The notes beneath the pieces were generated by a model. It saw only the letters and a program-made list of their open reading frames with translations. It was not told where the DNA came from and made no database searches. A stretch of 64,000 nucleotides of DNA, taken from NCBI RefSeq assembly GCF_900112695.1, contig NZ_FOMT01000007.1:1-64000 (forward strand). The letters are read 5' to 3'. The stretch's first letter is position 1, and the number at the start of each line of letters is the position of its first letter. Shown here piece after piece: positions 24,459 through 32,703 of this stretch. This DNA comes from Paenibacillus catalpae (GTDB lineage Bacteria > Bacillota > Bacilli > Paenibacillales > Paenibacillaceae). The position numbers and the translations under genes were made by a program.

Positions 24459-26906
24459 TTATTTGGTATCGAGAAGCTTCATAATGACCGTGATCGCTTC
24501 CGCTCTCGTTGCTGTTCCTTCCGGTACGAAACGGTTGTTCAACCGGCCTTGTACAATGCCTTTATCCGCCACCGCTTTCACCGCACCTCTTGCCCACACC
24601 GGAATCTCAGCATGGTCAGAGAAGCTGGTAACGGCATCTTCCTCTGTTGTCAGCTTCAGAGCCTTGGCGATCATAACAACCATCTCGGCGCGGCTGATTT
24701 TACTGCCCGGCCTAAAGGTTCCATCCGGATAGCCGCTTGTAATCCCTGCGCTGACCGCCTGAGCTACCGCAGCCTTCGCCCATGCTCCGATTACGGAGGT
24801 ATCCTTGAAGGATAACGCAGCACCCGGATCATCTGATTTAAGCGCGCGCATCAGCATCGCAATGAATTCTTCGCGGGTAACGGTAAGCTCCGGCTTAAAG
24901 GTGCCGTCGCTGTAGCCGTTCACGATACCTGCCGATACCGCGCTGCGAATCGAAGCTGCCGCCCAGTGTCCCGAAATATCGGAGAAGTCCGGTGCTGCCG
25001 GAGCAGCGTCAACTGCAAATACAGCAAACTTCGTGAAATGATCGGTAGTTACGGAGATCGTGCTTCCGTTCACCGTTCCGCCCATCTCAATCCATTGTTT
25101 CTTCGTCTCATCATAATAGAAGATTGACGGCTTCTTGCCTTCCTTAACCATCGAAGTATCAAACTTGAAGGTCAAGGTTACAGGAACAAGGAAATGACCT
25201 GCTTTATTTTTCACTACTTCAAAGATCGAAGACAGAAGCACATCATCTGCCTGTACCAGTCCGCCTGCTTGCGCAAGCTTCTCAATAGTGATCTTCAATT
25301 CCTCGCTTGTTGCCCCGCTAGGTACATGCACGGTGATGCTGTTGTCATAGACACTTAAGTCGCCGGAGCCGCCTGAAGGCACGGTAAGTTCATTGCTGCT
25401 CGGCGGGGTGCCTGCGCCACCGCTTGATCCGGAACCGGATGAGCCTGTCTTGAACGTGCCGGTCAGGCCTGCACTCTCATTCCCCAAATCGTCAAAGGCT
25501 TTAACCGTAAAGGTATATGACGTATTCGAAGAAAGACCTTTCGCGGTATAGGTTCTGGCCGATGAGGCAACCTTGGCAATTGGAGTCTCGTCCGTTCCCT
25601 TGTAAATCGCATAGCCTGCCACACGGGTCAGATCCGTCGCCTGCGGCCAGCTTAAGTTAATGCTGTCCGTCGTTTGCGCATCCGAGGCAAGCGCAGCATC
25701 CGCCGGCCATGCCGGTGGAGCCGTATCATCCATGACAATATCCTGCGCTCCGACCGTTTCGAACCAATCCTTGACCGTATTGAAATCTTTCGAGAACGCG
25801 AGGGACAAGAGCAGCATAATGCGGGCATGCTGCGGATTCAGGTTATCCCCGGCAATAACGCCGTTGCTGCCGCCGCTCATCGTTCCCGAGCCTGTTCTTG
25901 TCGTTGTTACAAAGATAACGCCCTTCTGGATAGCGGCGCTTCGCGCTTGGCTCATCTTCGCAGATATGCCTCCCGCTCCCGTTCCGGCAGTTACGATTCC
26001 TTTGGCCCCGTCCTCTACCAAAGCCCGGATCGCGCCGCCTCCCGCTTCCTGATAGCTGTAGGCGATCTCGACAATCGGAAGATCCTCCTTCGATATGGTC
26101 CGCAGATCAAACGGAGTAGCCCACTCCGGTGTTCCGGCTTTCAGAGCTCTGGCGTTCAGCCGGTACATTCTCACAGCCGGATCATCAATATAGCCAAGCG
26201 CTCCAAACATCGGAGTATCAAACGTATCCAGACGGTGAGCATTGGACTTCGTTACTTCGCGTGCCGCCTGAATAACATCGTTCAGCATAATAACCGTGCC
26301 ATACCATTTGGTCTTATTGCTGGCAGCCACTTTAATCGCCTGATAAAGGTTAGCCGGACCGTCTGTACCGATGACGTCCCAAGGTCTCATCGCACCCGTT
26401 ACAATAACCGGTTTCTCGCTGCGTACAGTCAGATCAAGGAAATAAGCGATCTCCTCCATCGTATCTGTGCCCGTCGTTACGACAACGCCGTCATAAACAT
26501 TAAGGGCTTGGTCTACGGCCAATGACAGATCATACAGATCTTTCATAGAGTAGCTGCCCGATCCTTTATTGCCGAACTGGAAGGTCGATACGTCCGCATT
26601 TTTGTGAGTCGGAAGCTGAGCGACCATATCCGCCATTTTATACGTGCCGGCCGCATAGTTCTGAAAATTTGTTTTATCGCCTTGTGACGCTGCTCCGGCT
26701 ATTGTCCCCCCGGTTGCCACAACCATAATATTCGGCAGGGGAGAAGCTGCTGCTTCTGCCGACAAAGCCGGTATATCAAAGGTCGGAAGCTGGGGAGCTG
26801 TTTCTTCCGCTGCACGCGCATAGCCCATAAATCCAGATAAAAGCGCAAGGATCAGCAGGGGAGAAAGAAATCTCCGCAGCATTCGATTATTGCTGATGAC
26901 AGTCAT
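24459..26906 (-). CDS. secreted type II L-asparaginase with FN3 and three SLH domains
   Basis: 815 aa. Signal peptide about residues 1-32 (ending ARA). The asparaginase domain (about 55-390) has both catalytic loops: VVATGGTIAG and VVTTGTDTMEE, plus the later Lys-region equivalent. An FN3 domain (about 400-490) precedes a Gly/Ser hinge (491-505), a ZU5-like beta domain (about 508-635) and three SLH repeats (about 645-815: FSDISGHWAAASIRSAVSAGIVNGYSDG type). The SLH region should tether the enzyme to secondary cell-wall polymers. It converts asparagine outside the cell. It follows a paralogue by 33 nt, a clear tandem duplication. Confidence 0.9.
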   Translation of the reverse strand: MTVISNNRMLRRFLSPLLILALLSGFMGYARAAEETAPQLPTFDIPALSAEAAASPLPNIMVVATGGTIAGAASQGDKTNFQNYAAGTYKMADMVAQLPTHKNADVSTFQFGNKGSGSYSMKDLYDLSLAVDQALNVYDGVVVTTGTDTMEEIAYFLDLTVRSEKPVIVTGAMRPWDVIGTDGPANLYQAIKVAASNKTKWYGTVIMLNDVIQAAREVTKSNAHRLDTFDTPMFGALGYIDDPAVRMYRLNARALKAGTPEWATPFDLRTISKEDLPIVEIAYSYQEAGGGAIRALVEDGAKGIVTAGTGAGGISAKMSQARSAAIQKGVIFVTTTRTGSGTMSGGSNGVIAGDNLNPQHARIMLLLSLAFSKDFNTVKDWFETVGAQDIVMDDTAPPAWPADAALASDAQTTDSINLSWPQATDLTRVAGYAIYKGTDETPIAKVASSARTYTAKGLSSNTSYTFTVKAFDDLGNESAGLTGTFKTGSSGSGSSGGAGTPPSSNELTVPSGGSGDLSVYDNSITVHVPSGATSEELKITIEKLAQAGGLVQADDVLLSSIFEVVKNKAGHFLVPVTLTFKFDTSMVKEGKKPSIFYYDETKKQWIEMGGTVNGSTISVTTDHFTKFAVFAVDAAPAAPDFSDISGHWAAASIRSAVSAGIVNGYSDGTFKPELTVTREEFIAMLMRALKSDDPGAALSFKDTSVIGAWAKAAVAQAVSAGITSGYPDGTFRPGSKISRAEMVVMIAKALKLTTEEDAVTSFSDHAEIPVWARGAVKAVADKGIVQGRLNNRFVPEGTATRAEAITVIMKLLDTK

Positions 26907-26939
26907 ATCCGGTTACCCTCCCTTCGTATGCGTTCCTGT

Positions 26940-28319
26940 TTAATGCACGCCAACAGGCTCTTCTACCACAGGTGTGGATTCAACCGGTTCAGTGCTCTCC
27001 GGCTCTGCAGTAGGTTCTGCGGAAGGTTCTACCGTTGGCTCTGCAGAAGCCGGAACCTCAACGACAGGTTCTTCAACAACCTCTTCTTCTTCAATCGAAG
27101 TTTTCAAAACCGTATTCTCATCTACGGAAATCTCAACATCCCCTGTGCCAAAGGACTGGAACCAGGAATGAATCGTAGGCAGGTCGCCGGTGAAAGCCAG
27201 AGAAAGGAGAAGCAGCATGCGTGCATGCGCAGCATTCAGGTTATCTCCGCCAATCGTGCTGCCTGTCCCGCTGTCATACATCGTACCGGAGCCTGTTCTA
27301 GTCGTTGTAACAAATACAACGCCTTTTTGGATAGCTGCCGAACGAGCCTGGCTCATTTTCGAAGAGATGCCGCCAGCGCCTGTACCTGCCGTTACGATGC
27401 CTTTAGCGCCGTCCTCTACAAATCCGCGGATTGCGCCGCCGCCTGCCTCTTGATAGCTGTAGGCAATTTCAACGATCGGAAGACTGTCCTTGGATATGGT
27501 CTTAAGATTAAACGGTGTTGCCCATTCCTCTGTGCCGGCTTTAATCGCTCTTGCAGGAGCGCGATAAATACGTACCGCCGGATCGTCTACATAGCCAAGC
27601 GCGCCAAACATTGGTGCGTCAAACGTATCCAGACGGTGCGCGTTTGTCTTCGTTACCTCGCGGGCTGCATAAATCACATCATTGAGCATCAGCACAGTTC
27701 CAAACCATTTGGTCTTGTTGCTGCTTGCCACTTTAATCGCTTGATACAGGTTAGCCGGAGCATCCGTTCCGATGACATCCCAAGGTCTCATCGCACCAGT
27801 AACAACAACCGGTTTTTCGCTCCGTACAGTCAAATCAAGGAAATAAGCGATTTCTTCCATCGTATCTGTCCCTGTCGTAACGACTACGCTGTCATAGTCG
27901 GCAAGTGCGGTATCAACCGCCAGAGATAAATCATACAAATCTTTGATCGAATAGCTGCCTGAGCCCTTATTGCCGAATTGGAAAGTAGATACGTCTGCTG
28001 TTTTATGTACCGGCAATTGAGCAACCATATCCGCCATTGTATAAGTGCCGGCTGCATAGTTCTGGAAATTTGTTTTATCGCCGTTTCTCGCTGCACCTGC
28101 AATGGTGCCTCCGGTCGCAATGACGAGAACGTTAGGCTTCTCCGAGGCTTCGGATTCAGCCGAAACAGGCGGAATGTTAAATGTAGGAAGTTCTACGGGT
28201 TCGGCCGCATTAGCCAAATTTTTTGAAACGACAATCCCGACCGTCCCTGCCGCCATCGACAGCAAAAGAAGCAATAAAACAAACCTCTTACCTAACACAC
28301 TTTTGACAACGTTTGTCAT
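26940..28319 (-). CDS. secreted type II L-asparaginase with Pro/Glu-rich tail
   Basis: 459 aa with GGAGGA 9-10 nt before ATG 28319. Signal peptide about residues 1-37. The asparaginase domain (about 55-390) is nearly identical to the neighbouring 815-aa enzyme, including VIATGGTIAG and VVTTGTDTMEE. The C-terminal 60 residues are a degenerate repeat of A/T-E-P-S/T-V/A-E (VPASAEPTVEPSAEPTAEPE...), with no SLH, LPxTG or other anchor. It may be released or loosely wall-bound. It is upstream in the two-gene unit. Confidence 0.9.
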   Translation of the reverse strand: MTNVVKSVLGKRFVLLLLLLSMAAGTVGIVVSKNLANAAEPVELPTFNIPPVSAESEASEKPNVLVIATGGTIAGAARNGDKTNFQNYAAGTYTMADMVAQLPVHKTADVSTFQFGNKGSGSYSIKDLYDLSLAVDTALADYDSVVVTTGTDTMEEIAYFLDLTVRSEKPVVVTGAMRPWDVIGTDAPANLYQAIKVASSNKTKWFGTVLMLNDVIYAAREVTKTNAHRLDTFDAPMFGALGYVDDPAVRIYRAPARAIKAGTEEWATPFNLKTISKDSLPIVEIAYSYQEAGGGAIRGFVEDGAKGIVTAGTGAGGISSKMSQARSAAIQKGVVFVTTTRTGSGTMYDSGTGSTIGGDNLNAAHARMLLLLSLAFTGDLPTIHSWFQSFGTGDVEISVDENTVLKTSIEEEEVVEEPVVEVPASAEPTVEPSAEPTAEPESTEPVESTPVVEEPVGVH

Positions 28320-28657
28320 GATTTGTCTTCCTCCCTATTCTATCTATTTATTTCAACACCTATAAGTCTATTTTATGTCACATATATTAACAAGCCCAAT
28401 AATCCCGAAGTTAAGCGCTACCATTAGAGTTTATCTAAGTATTTCTTCAATTCTCTTGTTTGATTTATATAATTTAGGAGATTTAAATGTTAAATAAACT
28501 AACATTTAATTTACATATTCAGAACATGTCGATAGGAGGTAAAAGGGGGATAAAAAAAGGAGATTGTCGAAAGTTCGCAGCTATTCTTTCGCATTCTTAG
28601 AAGTAAAAAAAATGAAACCTAAGTCCTAAACTACCGTATAATTAACTACGGCTTTCC
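28320..28657. other. AT-rich intergenic region between divergent units
   Basis: About 340 nt between the start of the asparaginase operon (minus) and the DedA gene (plus). The part near 28600-28645 holds an ECF-type promoter (separate entry). A purine-rich AGGAGGTAAAAGGGGG at about 28535 resembles a ribosome site, but only a 21-codon frame follows, so I do not call a gene. Nothing else is recognised. Confidence 0.6.
28613..28642 (+). promoter_or_regulatory. ECF sigma (SigW-like) promoter of the DedA gene
   Basis: TGAAAC (28613-28618), a 16-nt spacer and CGTA (28635-28638), followed by TAAT. This is an exact match to the known B. subtilis SigW pattern TGAAAC-N16-CGTA. There is no sigma-A -35 at the matching place for the TATAAT at 28637-28642. 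Assignment to a particular ECF sigma factor is inference. Confidence 0.7.
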
Positions 28658-28684
28658 ATGCGTAGAGAGGTGTGTGCCATTTTC

Positions 28685-29389
28685 ATGCTCCAAGACATTG
28701 TTGACTTCCTAATGAAATTTGGCCCCTGGGGTTTGTTCGTTCATTCCATGATTGATGCAATCATCTTTCCAATACCGGCCTTATTCCTCCAGGTTCCATT
28801 AAGCCTAGTAAATCCGTCTGATGCGTTTTTGCTGGCTACCGTAGGATACATCGGTTGTTTGATAGGCACCCCTATTGGCTACTTCATCGGCAAATTTCTC
28901 GGCAACTCCATCCTTTATAAGATTCTTAAGAAGGAGTGGGTCGAGTCCGCTACAACTATGTTTCAGAAGAACGGGGATACAGCGGTACTAATCGGTTCTT
29001 TTACCCCCATTCCATTCAAAGTGTTCACGATTTTATCAGGCGCGCTCAACTTCCCGCTTTGGCGTCTCATGCTATACGCGGCATTAGGCCGAGCAGCAAA
29101 ATTCTATCTGGTCGGTGGACTGATCTACTTTTATGGTCAGGCGGCCGAAAAAATGGTTCACAATGCATCGATGTATTTGTTCGCCATCGCTGTTCCGTTA
29201 ATCGTCTTATTCCTGTTCTTCCGTAGAAGACTTCGCAAGAAGAAAGCTGCTAAAACGGCGGCGGCAGAAGCTGCAGCAGCAAGTGCAGCCGAGGAAACCG
29301 CTCAGGAGCAATCTGCGGCTAGCGTTACAGCAGAAGAATCCTCGTCCGATACTCCCATCCGGGCAACAACTCCCGCAAGCCATACTTAA
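28685..29389 (+). CDS. DedA/VTT-family membrane protein
   Basis: 234 aa from ATG 28685; in-frame starts at 28658 and 28670 are possible and none has an ideal ribosome site. Several membrane segments and the VTT-domain motifs are visible: an early GPWGLF re-entrant region, IGTPIGYFIGKFLG and GSFTPIPFKVFTILSGALNFPLWR, followed by a conserved small-residue helix. DedA proteins move undecaprenyl phosphate or other lipids across the membrane and keep the membrane potential. A basic stretch RRRLRKKKAAK and an Ala/Glu/Ser-rich tail end the protein. An ECF-type promoter upstream suggests induction by envelope stress. Confidence 0.85.
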   Translation: MLQDIVDFLMKFGPWGLFVHSMIDAIIFPIPALFLQVPLSLVNPSDAFLLATVGYIGCLIGTPIGYFIGKFLGNSILYKILKKEWVESATTMFQKNGDTAVLIGSFTPIPFKVFTILSGALNFPLWRLMLYAALGRAAKFYLVGGLIYFYGQAAEKMVHNASMYLFAIAVPLIVLFLFFRRRLRKKKAAKTAAAEAAAASAAEETAQEQSAASVTAEESSSDTPIRATTPASHT

Positions 29390-29404
29390 ACGAACATACA
29401 AGAG

Positions 29405-29433
29405 GCCCCTTCCCGGTCAGGAAGGGGCTTTCA
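29405..29433 (+). terminator. terminator after the DedA gene
   Basis: Perfect arms GCCCCTTCC and GGAAGGGGC with a 6-nt loop, followed by TTTC on the plus strand. Confidence 0.85.
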
Positions 29434-29447
29434 TGCGTCCAAATAAA

Positions 29448-29491
29448 ACGCCCCTCGGAACCATCTGAACGAGATGATCCAAGGGGCGTTC
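29448..29491 (-). terminator. terminator after pyruvate kinase
   Basis: Arms AACGCCCCT and AGGGGCGTT with inner pairing (CATCT/AGATG) and, on the minus strand, a TTTTATTT run. It lies 22 nt past the pyk stop. Confidence 0.85.
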
Positions 29492-29512
29492 TTCGCCGTT
29501 CACTATATAGGC

Positions 29513-30934
29513 TTAAATTCCGTACTGAGAGATCTTCACAAGGTTGGTAGCGCCGGCTTTACCTGTAGGCGTACCCGCTGTAATAACAACGTAATCACCT
29601 TTCTCCAGAAGACCTGTGCTGCCGCCGTTCGTTAATGCCGACTCAAAAATATCATCGGTCGAGTTAGGTCTGCCGCCTTTTACCGGGATAACTCCCCACA
29701 TAATGGCCAGACGAGGAAGCACTTTCTCGTCTGAAGCTACCGCGATGATCGGCGATTTCGGACGGTATTTGGATACCATACGAGCCGTAAAACCACTCTC
29801 TGTCGGCGTAACAATAGCTTTCGCGTTCAACTCAAGCGACGAGCTTACCACGGCTTGGCTGATTACTTCCGTAGTCGTTGTTGGCTGTGCGCCTCTGCGC
29901 TGCTGGAACTCGTCGAAGTAATCCAGCATCGATTCTGCTTTTACCGCGATCGAAGCCATCATGCTGACCGACTGCACCGGATATTTCCCGGCTGCCGTCT
30001 CTCCCGACAGCATAATGGCGTCCGTTCCTTGAAGAACAGCGTTTGCCACGTCACTAACTTCCGCACGGGAAGGACGAGGGTTGATCTGCATCGAATCGAG
30101 CATTTGGGTCGCAACGACAACCACTTTGCCGGCTGCATTACATTTTGTAATCATTTCACGCTGAATCATCGGAACGTCCCAAGCTGGAACTTCTACGCCA
30201 AGATCGCCGCGGGCAACCATAATGCCGTCGGATGCTTCAATGATCGAATCGAGGTTATTAACGCCCTCTTCATTCTCGATCTTCGAGATGATTTGGATAT
30301 GTCCTGCGCCGCTTTCATGAAGCAATTCACGGATTTGCAAAATATCTTCCGCTCTTCTCACAAAGGAAGGAGCGATAATATCGATTTTCTGTTCGATACC
30401 AAACAGGATGTGGCGGATATCGCGTTCGGTTACGCCAGGAAGTGTTGTGCGAATTCCCGGCAGGTTGACGCCTTTTCTCGCTTTAATAACGCCGCCGTTC
30501 AGAATGACGCAATCGATTTCCGTTCCGTTAACAGCAACAACTTCCATCTCGATCAAGCCGTCGTCAAGCAAAATTTTATTGCCAGGGCTCACAACTTGCG
30601 GCAGCTCCGCATAGTTCACGTGAATACGCTCGCCGTTACCGATGATTTCTTCCGTTGTCAGCGTCAGCGTCTCTCCAACCTTCAGCAGGTAAGAAGCCTC
30701 CTCCAGCTTGCCGATCCGAACCTCCGGACCTTTAATATCAAGCAGGATCGCGACAACACTATTCGTTGCTGCTGCGGCTTCCCGAATACGAGCAATGCGT
30801 GCCGCATGATCCTCCAGCTCGCCGTGTGCCATATTCAAACGGGCAACGTTCATTCCCGCGTTAATCATGTCAATTAAAATTTCTGTCGATTCGCATGATG
30901 GTCCCATGGTGCAAACAATTTTAGTCTTGCGCAT
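29513..30934 (-). CDS. pyk: pyruvate kinase
   Basis: 473 aa from ATG 30934 (MRKTKIVCTMGP), the start that matches other pyruvate kinases; an ATG at 30946 sits almost on the AGGAGG site. It makes pyruvate and ATP from phosphoenolpyruvate and ADP. The barrel motifs are present: LLDIKGPEVRIG, ISKIENEEGV and ARGDLGVE, and the K+/Mg2+ site MLSGETAAGKYP. Unlike the B. subtilis enzyme (about 585 aa) it lacks the extra C-terminal PEP-utiliser-like domain and stops after NLVKISQYGI. It may be one of two copies in the genome. Confidence 0.94.
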   Translation of the reverse strand: MRKTKIVCTMGPSCESTEILIDMINAGMNVARLNMAHGELEDHAARIARIREAAAATNSVVAILLDIKGPEVRIGKLEEASYLLKVGETLTLTTEEIIGNGERIHVNYAELPQVVSPGNKILLDDGLIEMEVVAVNGTEIDCVILNGGVIKARKGVNLPGIRTTLPGVTERDIRHILFGIEQKIDIIAPSFVRRAEDILQIRELLHESGAGHIQIISKIENEEGVNNLDSIIEASDGIMVARGDLGVEVPAWDVPMIQREMITKCNAAGKVVVVATQMLDSMQINPRPSRAEVSDVANAVLQGTDAIMLSGETAAGKYPVQSVSMMASIAVKAESMLDYFDEFQQRRGAQPTTTTEVISQAVVSSSLELNAKAIVTPTESGFTARMVSKYRPKSPIIAVASDEKVLPRLAIMWGVIPVKGGRPNSTDDIFESALTNGGSTGLLEKGDYVVITAGTPTGKAGATNLVKISQYGI

Positions 30935-31021
30935 AATGTCTTTCATTCCTCCTGATTGTACGAGTCTGTTGAACAAGAATACCTTTATTGTAGCCTGTTT
31001 CTTCCCAATCGACTATGAATT

Positions 31022-31047
31022 ATAGTACTCTTATAGAAACATAGTAC
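31022..31047 (+). repeat. direct repeat ATAGTAC upstream of the AraC gene
   Basis: ATAGTAC occurs at 31022-31028 and 31041-31047, a period of 19 bp, in the space between the divergent pyk and AraC-type genes. AraC-family regulators often bind direct repeats about two helical turns apart, so this could be an autoregulatory site. Weak evidence. Confidence 0.3.
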
Positions 31048-31073
31048 GATAATAATCGGAGGAGAACAGAACA

Positions 31074-31853
31074 GTGCTTAGCCTTGAATATGTAAGACAA
31101 GACAGAGGAACCGACTGGTTTGACGACGGTCATCGGCCGGAAAGCTCTTCCACACTCGTATTGGCGAGTTACGGAAAAGTGGTGTACTGGATCGAGAATG
31201 AGAAAATTATTTTAGAAAAAGGCGATTTGTTGTACATCCCGGCTGGCCAGTCCTATTATGGCAAATGTGTGCCAACCGTTTTCCACGAGAAATACGTCAT
31301 CGAATTTACGGCAGTCACCCCTGCGCTCCCGCTTCTGCAAAACAATCATTGGGTAAAATCCCGGACGGGCGCTTATGATCTGATCTTTGAGCGGATTAAG
31401 ACCATGCACAATGAGTGGATAGAGAAACATCTGTATGCCGAAGTCCTTGGCCTTGCCATTCTGTACGAATGCCTGGCCCTCTGGAACCGGGAGCTTGATG
31501 AAGGGCCGGCTACATCCGCTGCCCATCAGCAGGTAGAACGGATGAAAAACTATATTATGAACTACTATCAGCAGAAAATTACAAAAGAGGAGCTTGGCGA
31601 GCACATACACAAGAGCCCGAACTACGCCGCTACGTTATTCCGCCGGGTAACCGGTCAAACGATCAGTGAATACGTCCATAAGGCACGAGTCAAAAAAGCG
31701 ATTTATCTGCTGGTTGATTCCACCCTTACCGTAGGGGAAATATCCGAATCCGTCGGCTACCGTGACTTGTCCTATTTTCAGCGCATCTTCAAGCGCGAAA
31801 CAGGCAAAACGCCATCCGCCTATATGAAAGACCGGCCTAACCCCATTCCTTGA
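31074..31853 (+). CDS. AraC family transcriptional regulator
   Basis: 259 aa from GTG 31074, with GGAGGAG 9 nt upstream. The N-terminal cupin (about residues 15-90: GKVVYWIENEKIILEKGDLLYIPAGQSYYG) would bind a small ligand, probably a sugar. The C-terminal double helix-turn-helix (about 155-255) has LGEHIHKSPNYAATLFRRVTGQTISEYVHKARV and VGEISESVGYRDLSYFQRIFKRETGKTPSAYM. The target is unknown; no transport operon lies next to it. Confidence 0.88.
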   Translation: MLSLEYVRQDRGTDWFDDGHRPESSSTLVLASYGKVVYWIENEKIILEKGDLLYIPAGQSYYGKCVPTVFHEKYVIEFTAVTPALPLLQNNHWVKSRTGAYDLIFERIKTMHNEWIEKHLYAEVLGLAILYECLALWNRELDEGPATSAAHQQVERMKNYIMNYYQQKITKEELGEHIHKSPNYAATLFRRVTGQTISEYVHKARVKKAIYLLVDSTLTVGEISESVGYRDLSYFQRIFKRETGKTPSAYMKDRPNPIP

Positions 31854-31964
31854 TCCTTGCTAAGCAGCAGCGGAAAAATGACAAAAGCAGCAACATTCGA
31901 TTCAGATTTTCGTTTATGAGGGTAAGATATAACTAATCCTGTTCCCTGAAATGGAGTGAAGCTC

Positions 31965-32633
31965 ATGTGGCGTCTATTAAGCCTATTGACTGTGATGCTG
32001 CTTCTTGGCGGATGTTTTGGTCTTGGAGGGAACGGAAATTCGTTATCGCCAGCACCTTCAGCAACACCAACCAACGAGCCATCGGTCGAACCTTCACCAT
32101 CTTTATCTCCTACACCAGCACCAACAGCTACACCAGCTGCGACTGCGGAAGAAACTGCCAAAGCGATTATCGCGTCCATGCAGCAGCAGGATATAGAGAA
32201 GCTTTCCACCTATATCCATCCCGAGAAAGGGCTGTTATTCTCCCCATACGCGCATATCGACAAGGACACGGCGCTCACGTTTCATGCGGGTGAACTGCCG
32301 GCTCTGGAGGATCCAAAGATCTATGAGTGGGGGAGCTATGACGGCTCGGGCGAGCCGATCAGCCTCACTTTCGGTGACTATTATAAAAAATTTGTGTATG
32401 ACCAAAACTTCGCTGAGGCTGAAGAAGTCGGCCATAACAAAGTGCTGGGCCAAGGCAATTCGCTTGTCAATCTCCGGGAGATGTATCCGGGCAGCACATA
32501 CTTCGACTATCACTTCAGCGGCTTTGACCCCGAGTTAAGCGGAATGGATTGGGAGAGCCTGATCCTTGTTCTTGAGCAGCATAACGGCGCCTGGTACCTA
32601 TGCGCTATCGTGCATTCCCAATGGACCATCTGA
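31965..32633 (+). CDS. putative lipoprotein with Pro/Thr-rich linker
   Basis: 222 aa from ATG 31965, with GGAG 8 nt upstream; a GTG at 31956 is possible. The signal peptide ends in lipobox LLGGC (Cys at about residue 17). A low-complexity S/P/T/E linker (about 28-62) precedes a folded domain (about 65-222) that starts ETAKAIIASMQQQDIEKLSTYIHPEKGLLFSPYAHID and ends LILVLEQHNGAWYLCAIVHSQWTI, a pattern of NTF2-like or SnoaL-like extracellular domains. Function not known. Confidence 0.8.
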   Translation: MWRLLSLLTVMLLLGGCFGLGGNGNSLSPAPSATPTNEPSVEPSPSLSPTPAPTATPAATAEETAKAIIASMQQQDIEKLSTYIHPEKGLLFSPYAHIDKDTALTFHAGELPALEDPKIYEWGSYDGSGEPISLTFGDYYKKFVYDQNFAEAEEVGHNKVLGQGNSLVNLREMYPGSTYFDYHFSGFDPELSGMDWESLILVLEQHNGAWYLCAIVHSQWTI

Positions 32634-32645
32634 ATCAACAATGAT

Positions 32646-32687
32646 AAAGGGCGCTCCATCGTCATCATGACGATAAGAGCGCCCTTT
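32646..32687. terminator. bidirectional terminator
   Basis: Arms AAAGGGCGCTC (32646-32656) and GAGCGCCCTTT (32677-32687), with an inner CATCGTCAT/ATGACGAT stem and T runs on both sides. It lies between convergent genes. Confidence 0.92.
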
Positions 32688-32703
32688 CCTTTTTCTATAC
32701 GGC

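Noticed and set aside
25674..27929. Plus-strand frames of 283 and 333 codons opposite both asparaginases that resemble each other
   Set aside because: They match each other only because the two asparaginase genes are duplicates; both are shadows.
28535..28630. Small open frame after AGGAGGTAAAAGGGGG
   Set aside because: Only about 21 codons from a TTG placed directly on the purine stretch; no supporting pattern.
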